This document shows, one piece after another, positions 9,453-18,360 of a stretch of DNA of 64,000 bases (the stretch's first letter is position 1; every line of letters starts with the position of its first letter). The DNA is from Brevibacterium aurantiacum (lineage in GTDB: Bacteria > Actinomycetota > Actinomycetes > Actinomycetales > Brevibacteriaceae), in assembly GCF_900169065.1 (NCBI RefSeq), contig NZ_FXZB01000001.1:186001-250000 (forward strand), given 5' to 3'. The notes under the pieces were generated by a model. It saw nothing but the letters and a program-made list of their open reading frames with translations. It made no database searches and was not told the origin of the DNA. The position numbers and the translations under genes are program-made.

Positions 9453-10493
9453 GTGGCACCAGCCAAAGTACTGGCCTCACGCAACACCGTCGCCGAAGTC
9501 GGCCACAACGCCATCACCCAGCCGGGACCCGCCCACCTGAAGCGGGCCGTCAAGCGCTTCGGCGAACGGTTGGGCAACCAGTTCGGTGCAGCCATCACCT
9601 ACTTCCTGGTCCTCGCAGTCATGCCCATCGCGATGTTCACCTTCGCGAGCCTCGGTTTCGTCCTCGATGTCCTCAAACCCGAGCTCCTCCCCGTCGTCGT
9701 CGAGCAGATCGAGACTCAGGTAGGCGGCAACTCGTCGCTGACAGAACAGCTTGAGAGCTTCCTCACCAGTTGGCAGTCGGTCGGCATCATCGCCATCCTG
9801 GCTGCCCTCTACACAGGACAGGGATTCATCGGCAACCTCGGTGCTGCTGTGCGAGCTCAACTCCACGCGGACTTCGACGATGTCATCGAAGACAAGTCGT
9901 TCGTCAAGAAGGTCCTCAACAACGTCGTGACTTTGCTGGGGCTTATCATCGGCCTGCTGCTCACCGTGGCGTTGACTGTCGTCGGCGCCGGCTTAGGGTC
10001 CGTCATCAGCGACCTGCTCAGCCTTCCCGGCTGGGCGAGGGCCCTCTTGGTCATCATCCCGCCCCTCATCACCTTCGGTGCCGCGTGGTTGATCTTCATG
10101 TTCCTCTTCACCATGCTGCCCGACCACCCGGTGGGCAAAAGGGCCAAGATCCGGGGCTCCCTCATCGGTGCTCTGGCCTTCACCATTCTCATCAACTTCG
10201 CCACGGTCCTCGTCGACCTCTTCTCCGGCAACAAGGCTGCTGGTGCCTTCGGTTCGATCATCGCGATCATGCTCACGATGAATGTCTTCGCCCGCATCAT
10301 CCTCTTCGTCGCCGCTTGGATCGGCACCGCGACGCCACCGCGCCCGCAGGAGGATTCCACGCCCGAATACCGCTTCGTCGAACCGAGAGTCCAGATCCAG
10401 AGCCTGGGTGCGCTGCTGGCCGGCGCCGGCATCATCGCGCTGACTCTGCTCGGATTCCGACGACTCGATGAGCGCCAGACGAAACACGAGTAG
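9453..10493 (+). CDS. YihY/BrkB family inner membrane protein
   Basis: A 346-residue protein with about six membrane helices. The N-terminal segment RFGERLGNQFGAAITYFLVLAVMPI and the FIGNLGAAVRAQLH region match the YihY (formerly ribonuclease BN) family, whose function is unknown. The frame is open back to 9366, but the GTG at 9453 has AAGGAG at 9441-9446 and starts the family-like sequence, so the shorter form is given. It is divergent from the DedA gene, and the GAPDH gene follows after 53 bases. Confidence 0.85.
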   Translation: MAPAKVLASRNTVAEVGHNAITQPGPAHLKRAVKRFGERLGNQFGAAITYFLVLAVMPIAMFTFASLGFVLDVLKPELLPVVVEQIETQVGGNSSLTEQLESFLTSWQSVGIIAILAALYTGQGFIGNLGAAVRAQLHADFDDVIEDKSFVKKVLNNVVTLLGLIIGLLLTVALTVVGAGLGSVISDLLSLPGWARALLVIIPPLITFGAAWLIFMFLFTMLPDHPVGKRAKIRGSLIGALAFTILINFATVLVDLFSGNKAAGAFGSIIAIMLTMNVFARIILFVAAWIGTATPPRPQEDSTPEYRFVEPRVQIQSLGALLAGAGIIALTLLGFRRLDERQTKHE

Positions 10494-10546
10494 ACAACGC
10501 GTTAGACTGAGCGAGAATTCGCCAACTGACCGAGGAGACACGACCT

Positions 10547-11974
10547 TTGACTGATGCAACGACGGCTCGCCTGAACGAATGGGCGAACAAGCAGACTGCC
10601 GCCGAAGAACTCATTCCACTGACCGGACGACTTTACCGCGAGAACGATGTGCTGCTGACGCTGTTCGGCCGTTCTCTGCTGAATAAGTCGGTGACCGGGA
10701 TGATCAAGGCTCACCGCTATGCCCGCCACTTCCTCGGCGAGGATCTCGACATCGAAGAGACCCTGAAGATCGTCCGCGCTCTGATCGAACTCGATCTCGG
10801 TCCCACTCGAATCGACTTGGGTCGCCTCATCCAGAAGCTGCAGGACCAGTCGGCCTCGGTCGAGGACTTCCTCTCCACGGAGCTGGCATCGGTCACCGGA
10901 GGCAATGCTGAAGAAGGCGCCGTTCGCGATGTCGTCCTCTACGGCTTCGGTCGCATCGGTCGCCTGCTCGCCCGCATCCTCATCGATCGTGCCGGCGGCA
11001 CGGGGATGCGCCTGCGTGCGATCGTCGTCCGCAAGGGCAGCGATGATGACATCGTCAAGCGTGCCTCGCTCCTGCGCCGCGATTCCGTTCACGGCAGCTT
11101 CGACGGCAGCATCGTCGTCGACGAAGAGGCCAACACGATCCAGGCCAACGGAACCCTGATCCAGGTCATCTACTCCAACGATCCTTCTCAGGTCGACTAC
11201 ACCGAATACGGCATCAACGATGCGATCATCGTCGACAACACGGGAATCTGGCGTGACGAGGAGAGCCTGTCCAAGCACCTGGCCTGCCCGGGTGCCTCGA
11301 AGGTCCTCCTCACCGCGCCCGGCAAGGGCGAGGTCAAGAACATCGTCTACGGCGTCAATGACGCGGCCATCCTCGAAGAGGACACGGTCATGTCAGCGGC
11401 TTCGTGCACCACGAACGCGATCACCCCTGTGCTCAAGGCCCTCCATGACAAGTACGGGGTCCGAAACGGTCACGTCGAGACGGTGCATTCGTTCACCAAC
11501 GACCAGAACCTCATCGACAACTTCCACAAGGGCTCCCGTCGTGGTCGTGCCGCCGGACTCAATATGGTGCTCACAGAGACCGGTGCTGCCAAGGCAGTGG
11601 CGAAGGCTCTTCCCGAGCTCAAGGGCAAGCTCTCGGGCAATGCGATCCGCGTTCCCACTCCGAACGTGTCGATGGCGATCCTCAACCTCAACCTTGAGAA
11701 AGCCACGAGCGTCGATGAGCTCAACGCATTCCTGCGTGAGACCTCGATGAATTCGGAACTGCGCAACCAGATCGACTATGTCTCCTCCCCCGAGCTCGTC
11801 TCCAGCGACCTCGTCGGCTCGAAGCGGGCCGGTGTCGTCGATGGTCTGGCCACGATCGTCGACGATGACCGTGTCGTCGTCTACGTCTGGTACGACAACG
11901 AGTTCGGCTACAGCTGCCAGGTGATCCGCTGCGTGGCCAAGATGGCCGGGGTCGACGTTCCCGCCTTCCCCTGA
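10547..11974 (+). CDS. gap: Glyceraldehyde-3-phosphate dehydrogenase, long form
   Basis: A 475-residue protein. Residues 125-475 form a full GAPDH: nucleotide-binding GFGRIGR, the catalytic segment SAASCTTNAITP with its active-site Cys, HSFTNDQ, and WYDNEFGYSCQV at the end. A helical extension of about 120 residues precedes it, rich in charged residues. The same layout is known from the second GAPDH (GapB type) of Corynebacterium, linked there to gluconeogenesis and NADP; coenzyme choice here is inferred only. The TTG start has GAGGAG (10532-10537) 9 bases upstream. The usual glycolytic gap-pgk-tpi cluster is not in this window. Confidence 0.93.
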   Translation: MTDATTARLNEWANKQTAAEELIPLTGRLYRENDVLLTLFGRSLLNKSVTGMIKAHRYARHFLGEDLDIEETLKIVRALIELDLGPTRIDLGRLIQKLQDQSASVEDFLSTELASVTGGNAEEGAVRDVVLYGFGRIGRLLARILIDRAGGTGMRLRAIVVRKGSDDDIVKRASLLRRDSVHGSFDGSIVVDEEANTIQANGTLIQVIYSNDPSQVDYTEYGINDAIIVDNTGIWRDEESLSKHLACPGASKVLLTAPGKGEVKNIVYGVNDAAILEEDTVMSAASCTTNAITPVLKALHDKYGVRNGHVETVHSFTNDQNLIDNFHKGSRRGRAAGLNMVLTETGAAKAVAKALPELKGKLSGNAIRVPTPNVSMAILNLNLEKATSVDELNAFLRETSMNSELRNQIDYVSSPELVSSDLVGSKRAGVVDGLATIVDDDRVVVYVWYDNEFGYSCQVIRCVAKMAGVDVPAFP

Positions 11975-12027
11975 TCTGATCGTCAGCGGTCCGTTCCTCT
12001 GATCTGATCGTCAGCGGTCCGTTCCTC
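11972..12027 (+). repeat. Perfect 28-bp tandem duplication starting at the gap stop codon
   Basis: Two identical 28-base units, 11972-11999 and 12000-12027, lie head to tail. The first begins exactly with the stop codon TGA of the GAPDH gene. The unit contains CTGATCTGATCGTCAGCGG-type sequence with no frame of its own. A terminator follows 13 bases later. Confidence 0.95.
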
Positions 12028-12040
12028 CGATCGGAAGATG

Positions 12041-12073
12041 AAACGCCCGCAGCCTGAATGGCTGCGGGCGTTT
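12041..12073. terminator. Bidirectional terminator after gap
   Basis: A 14-bp perfect stem AAACGCCCGCAGCC / GGCTGCGGGCGTTT with a 5-base loop TGAAT. The T-rich end after the right arm on the plus strand and the mirrored T-run on the minus strand make it usable by the GAPDH gene and by the membrane protein gene ending at 12108. Confidence 0.92.
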
Positions 12074-12107
12074 GTTCGTCTCTGAGTCTTTGGTGATGGA
12101 TGCGCGC

Positions 12108-12707
12108 TCAGGCTCGGTCCTGGCCTGCCTTCTCATTCTCCATCGCTTCGTGGAGCCAGATAGGGGTGTAGGTGCTGAACCGTTTGGCCAGTTCGTCGTC
12201 GCTGTCGAGGATGACGGCGAAGCGATCATCGGCGGTGGAGAGCTCATTGGCCCAGATCGGACCCAGGCAGGCCAGAACGGCACACGCCAGAACGATGGCG
12301 ATGGCCAGGATCGGTGTCGCCGTGAACAGCATCCATCCGAACAGAAGCCCGAGCACCGCGAAGCCGATCGCGACCGCCATTCCCGTATTGCGGGTTCTCG
12401 GAGCTTTGGCGCGGGCGGGTTTGGCCGAGGCCGCCGAGTCAAGGACGTCACGATTGATCCTCGTCCAGGCGAGGATCGCCCCCAGTGCACAGACGATTCC
12501 GATCATGATGAGGCTGAACGCGGAGAACAGCAGGACCGTGTCCACCCGAGTCCCCTGCGCCTGCATCGCCGCACCGATTCCGGCGACGAGCATGGCCAGA
12601 GCCAAGACCAGCATGCTCAGCAGTCGCGCTCGGCGCACCGCGATGAGCTCGCTGACGACTCGAGCGAGGTACGCCCGTTCGTCAGCATGGTCAGACTTCT
12701 CGCTCAT
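12108..12707 (-). CDS. Hypothetical four-helix membrane protein
   Basis: A 199-residue protein with two pairs of hydrophobic helices (about residues 29-50 and 58-82, then 110-127 and 130-150) separated by a basic loop. A hydrophilic C-terminus follows. No family is recognised. Its ATG overlaps the stop of the hydroxyacid dehydrogenase gene by ATGA (12704-12707), so it is the last gene of the TetR-MFS-dehydrogenase operon and probably translationally coupled. Confidence 0.75.
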   Translation of the reverse strand: MSEKSDHADERAYLARVVSELIAVRRARLLSMLVLALAMLVAGIGAAMQAQGTRVDTVLLFSAFSLIMIGIVCALGAILAWTRINRDVLDSAASAKPARAKAPRTRNTGMAVAIGFAVLGLLFGWMLFTATPILAIAIVLACAVLACLGPIWANELSTADDRFAVILDSDDELAKRFSTYTPIWLHEAMENEKAGQDRA

Positions 12708-13669
12708 CGCACGTATCCCGCTGCTTTGTCGACCGTGTGCGGGAATGCCTCACCTGCCATGTGCTTGTCGAAGAGGTCGACGAACTGGTTGGCCAGACGC
12801 ATGCGCCATCCGTCGGTGTCCCCGCTCATGTGCGGGGTGACGATGACGTTGTCCGCCTGCCACAGCGGATGATCGGCAGGCAGAGGCTCTTCGTCGAAGA
12901 CGTCGAGTCCGGCGCCGGCGATCTGGCCCGTCTCAAGTGCGTTCACGAGGTCGGAGGTGACGACTCCCTCCCCACGACCGACATTGACAAAGTAGGCATC
13001 CGAGTCCATGGCGGCGAACACCTCGGCGTCGATGAGGTTCCTCGTCTTCTCCGTCAGCGGTGCAATGTTGATCACCCAGTCGACTCCCGACAGATGCGAA
13101 CTCAGCTGAGCCGAGTCGATGACGGTTCCGAAGTCGGCGTCACCGGTCCGAGCACGGCTGCCGGCGCCGGTGACGTTGACGTCGAGCGCGCTCAGTACTC
13201 TGGCGATCTCTCTCCCGATCGACCCGGTTCCGACGACCATGGCATGAGATCCGGCGAGGTTCTTCGTCGAGCGACGGTTCCAGGTCGATGTTTTCTGGTC
13301 CTGGAGCGAACCCAGCGAGTTCTTCGCATGGATGAGGATGTAGTTGAGCACGAACTCCGCGATCGGCCGGTCGAAGATCCCCCGCGCATTGGTGACGACG
13401 ACATCCGAGGCCGACAGCTCATCGAAGAGCAGCGAGTCGACTCCGGCCGCGGCCGCATGGATCCACTTCAGGCTGTCAGCACGGTCGAACTCGCTGCGCA
13501 GCGCTTTGGAGAAGAAGTCCCAGAGCAGGAGAACATCAGTGCCGGGGAGAGCAGAGCCGAGATCCTGTGCCTCGACGATCCGAAGTTCGACTCCCTCCCT
13601 GTGACCGAGGTCAGTCAGCTGGTCGGGAATCTCCGTCCCCGGGGCGTTGAGTAATGTCAGTACCGTCAT
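12704..13669 (-). CDS. D-isomer-specific 2-hydroxyacid dehydrogenase
   Basis: A 321-residue NAD(P)-dependent dehydrogenase. The nucleotide-binding motif is VVGTGSIGREIARVLS near residue 140. The catalytic Arg lies in FVNVGRGEGVV, the Glu in GAGLDVFDEEPLP and the His in NVIVTPHMSGDTDG. The substrate is unknown; the closest families are glyoxylate/hydroxypyruvate reductase-like enzymes. The ATG is well supported by GAAGGAG 7 bases upstream, although this makes the gene overlap the 3' end of the MFS gene by 59 bases. It lies in the TetR-MFS operon, so its substrate may be related to the exported compound. Confidence 0.88.
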   Translation of the reverse strand: MTVLTLLNAPGTEIPDQLTDLGHREGVELRIVEAQDLGSALPGTDVLLLWDFFSKALRSEFDRADSLKWIHAAAAGVDSLLFDELSASDVVVTNARGIFDRPIAEFVLNYILIHAKNSLGSLQDQKTSTWNRRSTKNLAGSHAMVVGTGSIGREIARVLSALDVNVTGAGSRARTGDADFGTVIDSAQLSSHLSGVDWVINIAPLTEKTRNLIDAEVFAAMDSDAYFVNVGRGEGVVTSDLVNALETGQIAGAGLDVFDEEPLPADHPLWQADNVIVTPHMSGDTDGWRMRLANQFVDLFDKHMAGEAFPHTVDKAAGYVR

Positions 13670-15392
13670 GAGTCGACTCCTTCAGCCTAGCCTTCTCCGC
13701 CAGACTATCGGATGTGACGGCGTGAGAGGCGGACGAATCCGCGTGGCTTGCAGAGGAGTCGGCCCCGACAGTGACAAGCTCGCGCTTTGCAGGGTCGGCC
13801 TTGAGCGTCTGCGCCAATGGCGTGTTGGGCAGGAAGCACAGGAAGACGAACCCGAGGACTGCCAGTGGGGCGACCCACAGGAACAGCGGCACCAGGGCGT
13901 CGTTGTACGACGTGATGATGAGACTGTGCAGCGGCTCAGGCAGGTCGGCGACGATCTGGGGTGTGAGCCCCGTCGAGGAGACCTTCGGCAGCGGCTGTGA
14001 GGGTGCGGCCTTGGCGAGCTCACCCATCCCGTCCTTGATGTTGTCCAGGAGGCGCTGAGTAAAGACCGACCCGATGAAGGCCATGCCCAGGGTCGCTCCG
14101 ACCTGGCGGAAGTAGTTGTTCGACGCGGTGGCTGTGCCGACCATGGCAACGGGGAAGGCATTCTGGACGACGAGCACGAGCGTCTGCATGCTCAGACCCA
14201 GTCCGAGTCCCAGCAGAGCCAAGCAGCCCATGGTCTCCCACGCGGCGCTTTCGGCCTTGAGCTGCGAGAGCAGCACCAGAGAGGCGGCCATGATCAGGAT
14301 GCCCATGAGCGGGTACTTTTTGTACTTGCCGGTGCGCGAGACGACGAAGCCGATGAGGGTCGAGGAGATGAGCATCGTGCCCATCATGGGAACCATCATC
14401 AGTCCGGCCACTGTGGCGTCGATTCCGTGGACCATCTGCAGGTAGGTGGGCATGTAGGACAGGACACCGAACATGCCGATGCCGATGAACAGGCCAGCGA
14501 TGGTGCACAGCAGGAAGTCACGGTTCTTGAACAGGTACATCGGGATGACCGGTTCGCTGACCTTGAGCTCGACGAAGATGAAACCGACGATGGAGAGTGC
14601 TCCGACGATGATGAGTCCGTTGATCTGCCATGAGCCCCATTCGTAGTCGTGCCCGCCCCAGGCGGAGACGAGGACGATGCAGGAAGTGACGATCGAGATC
14701 AGGGCCATACCGATGACGTCGATCTTCGGGCGTGGTCCGGGGGCACGCTTGGGCACCTTGAGGAAGATGGCGGCAGCGAAGAGAGCGATGATGCCGAGTG
14801 GGAAGTTGATGGCGAAGGCCCAGCGCCAGCCGGGTCCTTCTGTCAGCCAGCCGCCGATGAGGGGACCTGCGACCGAGGACACTGCGAAGGCGGATCCCAT
14901 GATTCCCATGTACTTGCCGCGTTCACGTGCGGGAACCACGGAGGCGATGATGGACTGCGAGAGGATCATCATGCCACCGCCGCCGATGCCCTGGAGCACA
15001 CGACCGAAGATGAGCATGCCCATATCGTTGGCGATGAGCGCGAAGACCGAGCCGAGCAGGAAGCAGCTGATCGCGAACATGAACAGCGGCTTGCGACCGA
15101 ACAGGTCCCCGACCTTGCCGTAGATGGGCATCATGATCGTCGAGGCGAGCATGAATGCGGTGGAGACCCACAGCATCTGGTCGACGCCGTCGAGTTCACC
15201 GACAATTGTCGGCAGGGCGGTCGCCAGCACCGTCTGGTTGAGGGAGAACATGAACATGGCGATCATGAGTCCCACGAAGAGCAGGATGATCGCAGATGTC
15301 TTCATCTGCTCTGGCTCGCTGCTGTCTTCCGGGGTCTTCGGCATCTCCCCGGTTCGCAGTCCTTGATTGCTTCTCATTTCAGCCTTTGTCAT
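13611..15392 (-). CDS. MFS drug exporter, DHA2 family (EmrB/QacA, 14 helices)
   Basis: A 593-residue transporter. The N-terminal half holds MFSLNQTVLATALPTIVGEL, motif A (GKVGDLFGRKPLFM) and motif C (GSAFAVSSVAGPLIGGWL), which mark drug/H+ antiporters of the 14-helix group. Helices continue to about residue 530. The cytoplasmic tail contains the duplicated segment DSSASHADSSASHA. Its ATG overlaps the TetR stop by ATGA (15389-15392), so regulator and pump are one unit. Substrate is unknown. Confidence 0.92.
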   Translation of the reverse strand: MTKAEMRSNQGLRTGEMPKTPEDSSEPEQMKTSAIILLFVGLMIAMFMFSLNQTVLATALPTIVGELDGVDQMLWVSTAFMLASTIMMPIYGKVGDLFGRKPLFMFAISCFLLGSVFALIANDMGMLIFGRVLQGIGGGGMMILSQSIIASVVPARERGKYMGIMGSAFAVSSVAGPLIGGWLTEGPGWRWAFAINFPLGIIALFAAAIFLKVPKRAPGPRPKIDVIGMALISIVTSCIVLVSAWGGHDYEWGSWQINGLIIVGALSIVGFIFVELKVSEPVIPMYLFKNRDFLLCTIAGLFIGIGMFGVLSYMPTYLQMVHGIDATVAGLMMVPMMGTMLISSTLIGFVVSRTGKYKKYPLMGILIMAASLVLLSQLKAESAAWETMGCLALLGLGLGLSMQTLVLVVQNAFPVAMVGTATASNNYFRQVGATLGMAFIGSVFTQRLLDNIKDGMGELAKAAPSQPLPKVSSTGLTPQIVADLPEPLHSLIITSYNDALVPLFLWVAPLAVLGFVFLCFLPNTPLAQTLKADPAKRELVTVGADSSASHADSSASHAVTSDSLAEKARLKESTHDGTDITQRPGDGDSRPAD

Positions 15393-16033
15393 AGTCGGTC
15401 CAGAACCTTGAGGAAGAGTCCCAATGATTCTTCGAAGAGTGGTTGTGTGCCGGTTTTCTCGTCAATGCGCTCGGGTGAGCGTTTGACCGTCTGTCCAGCA
15501 TGGTTCAGGGGCACCCGGCACAGTTGGGTGAGCATCCTGGCGCTGCGCCAGGCCGATTCTTCAGTGGAGAACTCTTGGCCCAGAAAGCGCAGACGCGCCA
15601 GCACGTGTTCGGCCACGAGCTCTTCCAGGGCCTCGGCCCGGTCAAAGCGCTTGCTGACAAGCTCCGGATAGCGGGCGAACAGCTTCCTGCGACGGGCCGG
15701 CAGGCTGGGATCCATCGATCCCATGAGCAGCACCTCGCGGACGAAGCGGGCAGTGTCCTCGGCCAGATTCTCCACCCCGGAATCGGAGTGGACGTAGTCA
15801 TCGACCAGTGTGGCGTCGATGTTGGATTCGTCGAGGCCGACGATGGCGTCTTCCTTCGTCGCGTAGTAGTTGAAGAAGGTTCGTGTGGAGACGCCGACGT
15901 CGGCGGCGATGTTCGCCACCGTCGCGCATTCGAGTCCTTCATCGAGAACCCGAGTGATCGCCGCGTCATGCAGCGCATGACGCGTCTGGCGGGCCTTTTT
16001 GGCACGGAGGGATTCGGGTTCGGATTCACGCAT
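15389..16033 (-). CDS. TetR family transcriptional regulator
   Basis: A 214-residue repressor with an N-terminal helix-turn-helix (ITRVLDEGLECATVANIAADVGVSTRTFFNYYATKEDAIVG, residues 25-65) and a divergent ligand-binding C-terminus. It most likely controls its own operon, which continues into the MFS pump. The frame stays open to 16075, but ATG 16033 gives the usual N-terminal length. No Shine-Dalgarno sequence is seen. Two palindromes lie just upstream at 16044-16082. Confidence 0.92.
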   Translation of the reverse strand: MRESEPESLRAKKARQTRHALHDAAITRVLDEGLECATVANIAADVGVSTRTFFNYYATKEDAIVGLDESNIDATLVDDYVHSDSGVENLAEDTARFVREVLLMGSMDPSLPARRRKLFARYPELVSKRFDRAEALEELVAEHVLARLRFLGQEFSTEESAWRSARMLTQLCRVPLNHAGQTVKRSPERIDEKTGTQPLFEESLGLFLKVLDRL

Positions 16034-16043
16034 GAGACCATTT

Positions 16044-16082
16044 TTGCATCTCATGCAACATTTCATCAACTGCAAAATTGCA
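16044..16082. promoter_or_regulatory. Two palindromes upstream of the TetR operon (candidate operator)
   Basis: TTGCATCTCATGCAA (16044-16058) is a 6-bp inverted repeat with a 3-base centre, and TGCAAAATTGCA (16071-16082) is a 12-base perfect palindrome. Both contain TGCA half-sites and lie 10 to 50 bases before the TetR start. They suit autoregulation by the TetR protein, which is inferred from position. Confidence 0.6.
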
Positions 16083-16137
16083 ATTGTGCACTATTTCACG
16101 TTCTCAGGCGAGAATCGCAGCCCTCACATCGGTGTCT

Positions 16138-18357
16138 TCACATGAGAGTCTTCAGCCGCGCCCGGTGCTGTTCGAGCACCTGGAGCTGCCCCAGAAGAGT
16201 CGTCTGCGCAGCTGTGTCAGTGGTGTCCTGGCGCTGCAGTCGCGAGTGCAGCTCCTTGGCGATGCGTTCGAGATCGTAGTCGAAGAGACGGGCCACGATG
16301 CCGCGGGCAAACCCTTCCGCGCTGACGCCGTCTGCCACCGGCAAGGGCGTCACCAGCAGCTGTGTGACGTAGGGCTTAAGGTCCTCGGCGCTGGCGGAGA
16401 GGACCGCGTCGGCCCAACGTGTAGCGGCGGCGGTTCCCGCTGTCTGCGCACCACCGGCCGACTTCAGGCCGCCGGCAGCCTTCACCGCGGCTTGGATCCG
16501 TCGATAGCCGGGGTGTTCGAAGGCTCGTGCGGACAGGGAATCGAACAGTTTGGCGTTGACGAACTCGGGATGCTGCAGCGCCACCATCAGGGCGCCCTTC
16601 TCTGTCTTCAGGCGAGCGGGGCTGATCGGTGCTGACAAGTTCGACACGTCGGGGCGCTCATCGTAGACGTACTCGATGGCGGTGTCGTCTCCCCCAGCAC
16701 CTCCCCCTGCGGGTGCGAATCCCGTGGACGGCCGCTGTGCGTCCGCCCCCTGCTGCTGGCCCTGTCCCGATGCGGGCTGGCCGGAAAGCTGCTGTCCCTG
16801 TGTCGGCTGGCCGGATGGCTGTTGACCCCGTGCCTGCTGTCCCGGCGCGTACTGGCCCGAGGACTGTGGCCTCGATGCAGGATGACCCGACCTCTGCTGG
16901 CCCTGAGATCCGTACCTCTGCGCCTGCGACGCGCCTGCTTGCCCCGGCGGACCCGATGCGACTGGCGGGGCACCGGGCGGGGTCTGGGACGGGGCAGGCT
17001 GAGGCTGACGAGACTGGTTCGCCTGCGGTCTGCTGGGACGTTTCCGGGCATCTCTGACCGCAGATTCCACCTCGTCGATGTCGACACCGATGCGACCGGC
17101 GACGAAACGGTAGTAGTGGCTGAGACTATTGCGGTCCCGGATGTCAGCGAGCACCTCGGCGCTGGCCTTGACTGCTGCGATCCGACCTTCGACCGAGTCG
17201 AGGTCGTAGCGAGAGATTGCGGTGGTGATGACGAACTCGAAGAGCGGCTTTCGACCGTCGATGAGCTCGCGCAGGGCCCCATCGCCCTTCTGCATCCGCA
17301 GATCGCAGGGGTCGAGCCCATCGGGTTCGACGGCGACGAAGGTCTGAGCGGTGAACTCGCTTTCGAATTCGAAGGCCCGCAGAGCCGCCTTCTGTCCGGC
17401 CGCGTCGCCGTCGAAGGTGAAGATCACCTGGCCTGTCGGATCATCGCCGAGCAGACGCCGAACGATCTTCACATGCTCAGGCCCGAAAGCCGTTCCACAG
17501 GTCGCCACCGCCTGTGTGACGCCGGCCAGATGCGCGGCCATGACGTCGGTATAGCCTTCGACGATGACCACGCGCTTGGTCTTCGCGATGTCCTTCTTGG
17601 CCAGATCCAGACCGTAGAGAACCTGGTTCTTGTGATAGAGAGCCGTCTCCGGAGTGTTCAGGTACTTCGGCCCCTTGTCATCGTCGTACAGTCGCCTGGC
17701 ACCGAAGCCGATGGTCCGAGAGGTCATGTCCTTGATGGGCCAGACAACCCGGCCGCGGAAACGATCGTAGATGCCGCGGCCGCCTTCACTGGCCAGACCT
17801 CCGGCGAGGATCTCCTCCTCGGTGAAGCCGGCCCGCTTGAGCTGGCTGGTCAGAGAATCCCAGGACTTGGGGGCGAAGCCGAGGCCGAACTCCTTGCTCG
17901 AACTCAGTGGGAAGCCACGACCCTCGAGGAACTCCCGACCGATCTGCCCCTGCTCGGATTCCAGGCACTGGGTGAAGAAGCGCTGTGCGACTTCGTGCAT
18001 CTCCAGCAGCCGCTGTCGTCGGCTGGCCTGCTCACGGTCGGGGCCCTTGCCGTCCTCGTAGCGCAGATGCATCCCGATCTTGCCGGCCAGCGCCTCGACC
18101 GTCTCAACGAAGCTGAGCTGTTCGACCTTCTGCAGAAACGAGAACACGTCGCCGGACTCACCACAGCCGAAGCAGTGATACATCCCGACTTGGGGGCGAA
18201 CCGTGAACGAGGGAGTCTTCTCATCGTGGAAGGGGCACAACCCCTTGAGTGAGCCGATTCCCGCGGTCTTGAGCGTGACGAACTCACCGACGACCTCGTC
18301 GATGCGGGTTCGACTGCGCAGCTCGTCGATGTCCTCACGTTTGATCAGTCCGGCCAT
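16138..18357 (-). CDS. dnaG: DNA primase
   Basis: A 739-residue primase. The N-terminal zinc finger is CPFH...YHCFGCG (residues 41-68), the TOPRIM acidic motifs are VIVEGYTDVMA near residue 262 and FTFDGDAAGQKA near 310, and the C-terminus holds the DnaB-helicase binding domain. Between the core and the C-terminal domain there is an unusual stretch of about 105 residues rich in Gln, Gly, Pro and Ser with repeated GQQ/SGQ units. Bacterial DnaG proteins are usually near 600 residues, so the insert accounts for the extra length. The gene follows dgt after 3 bases. Confidence 0.96.
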   Translation of the reverse strand: MAGLIKREDIDELRSRTRIDEVVGEFVTLKTAGIGSLKGLCPFHDEKTPSFTVRPQVGMYHCFGCGESGDVFSFLQKVEQLSFVETVEALAGKIGMHLRYEDGKGPDREQASRRQRLLEMHEVAQRFFTQCLESEQGQIGREFLEGRGFPLSSSKEFGLGFAPKSWDSLTSQLKRAGFTEEEILAGGLASEGGRGIYDRFRGRVVWPIKDMTSRTIGFGARRLYDDDKGPKYLNTPETALYHKNQVLYGLDLAKKDIAKTKRVVIVEGYTDVMAAHLAGVTQAVATCGTAFGPEHVKIVRRLLGDDPTGQVIFTFDGDAAGQKAALRAFEFESEFTAQTFVAVEPDGLDPCDLRMQKGDGALRELIDGRKPLFEFVITTAISRYDLDSVEGRIAAVKASAEVLADIRDRNSLSHYYRFVAGRIGVDIDEVESAVRDARKRPSRPQANQSRQPQPAPSQTPPGAPPVASGPPGQAGASQAQRYGSQGQQRSGHPASRPQSSGQYAPGQQARGQQPSGQPTQGQQLSGQPASGQGQQQGADAQRPSTGFAPAGGGAGGDDTAIEYVYDERPDVSNLSAPISPARLKTEKGALMVALQHPEFVNAKLFDSLSARAFEHPGYRRIQAAVKAAGGLKSAGGAQTAGTAAATRWADAVLSASAEDLKPYVTQLLVTPLPVADGVSAEGFARGIVARLFDYDLERIAKELHSRLQRQDTTDTAAQTTLLGQLQVLEQHRARLKTLM

Positions 18358-18360
18358 GGT

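Noticed and set aside
16822-18252. 476-residue plus-strand frame opposite dnaG
   Set aside because: It is the shadow of the primase frame. No motif and no start signal.
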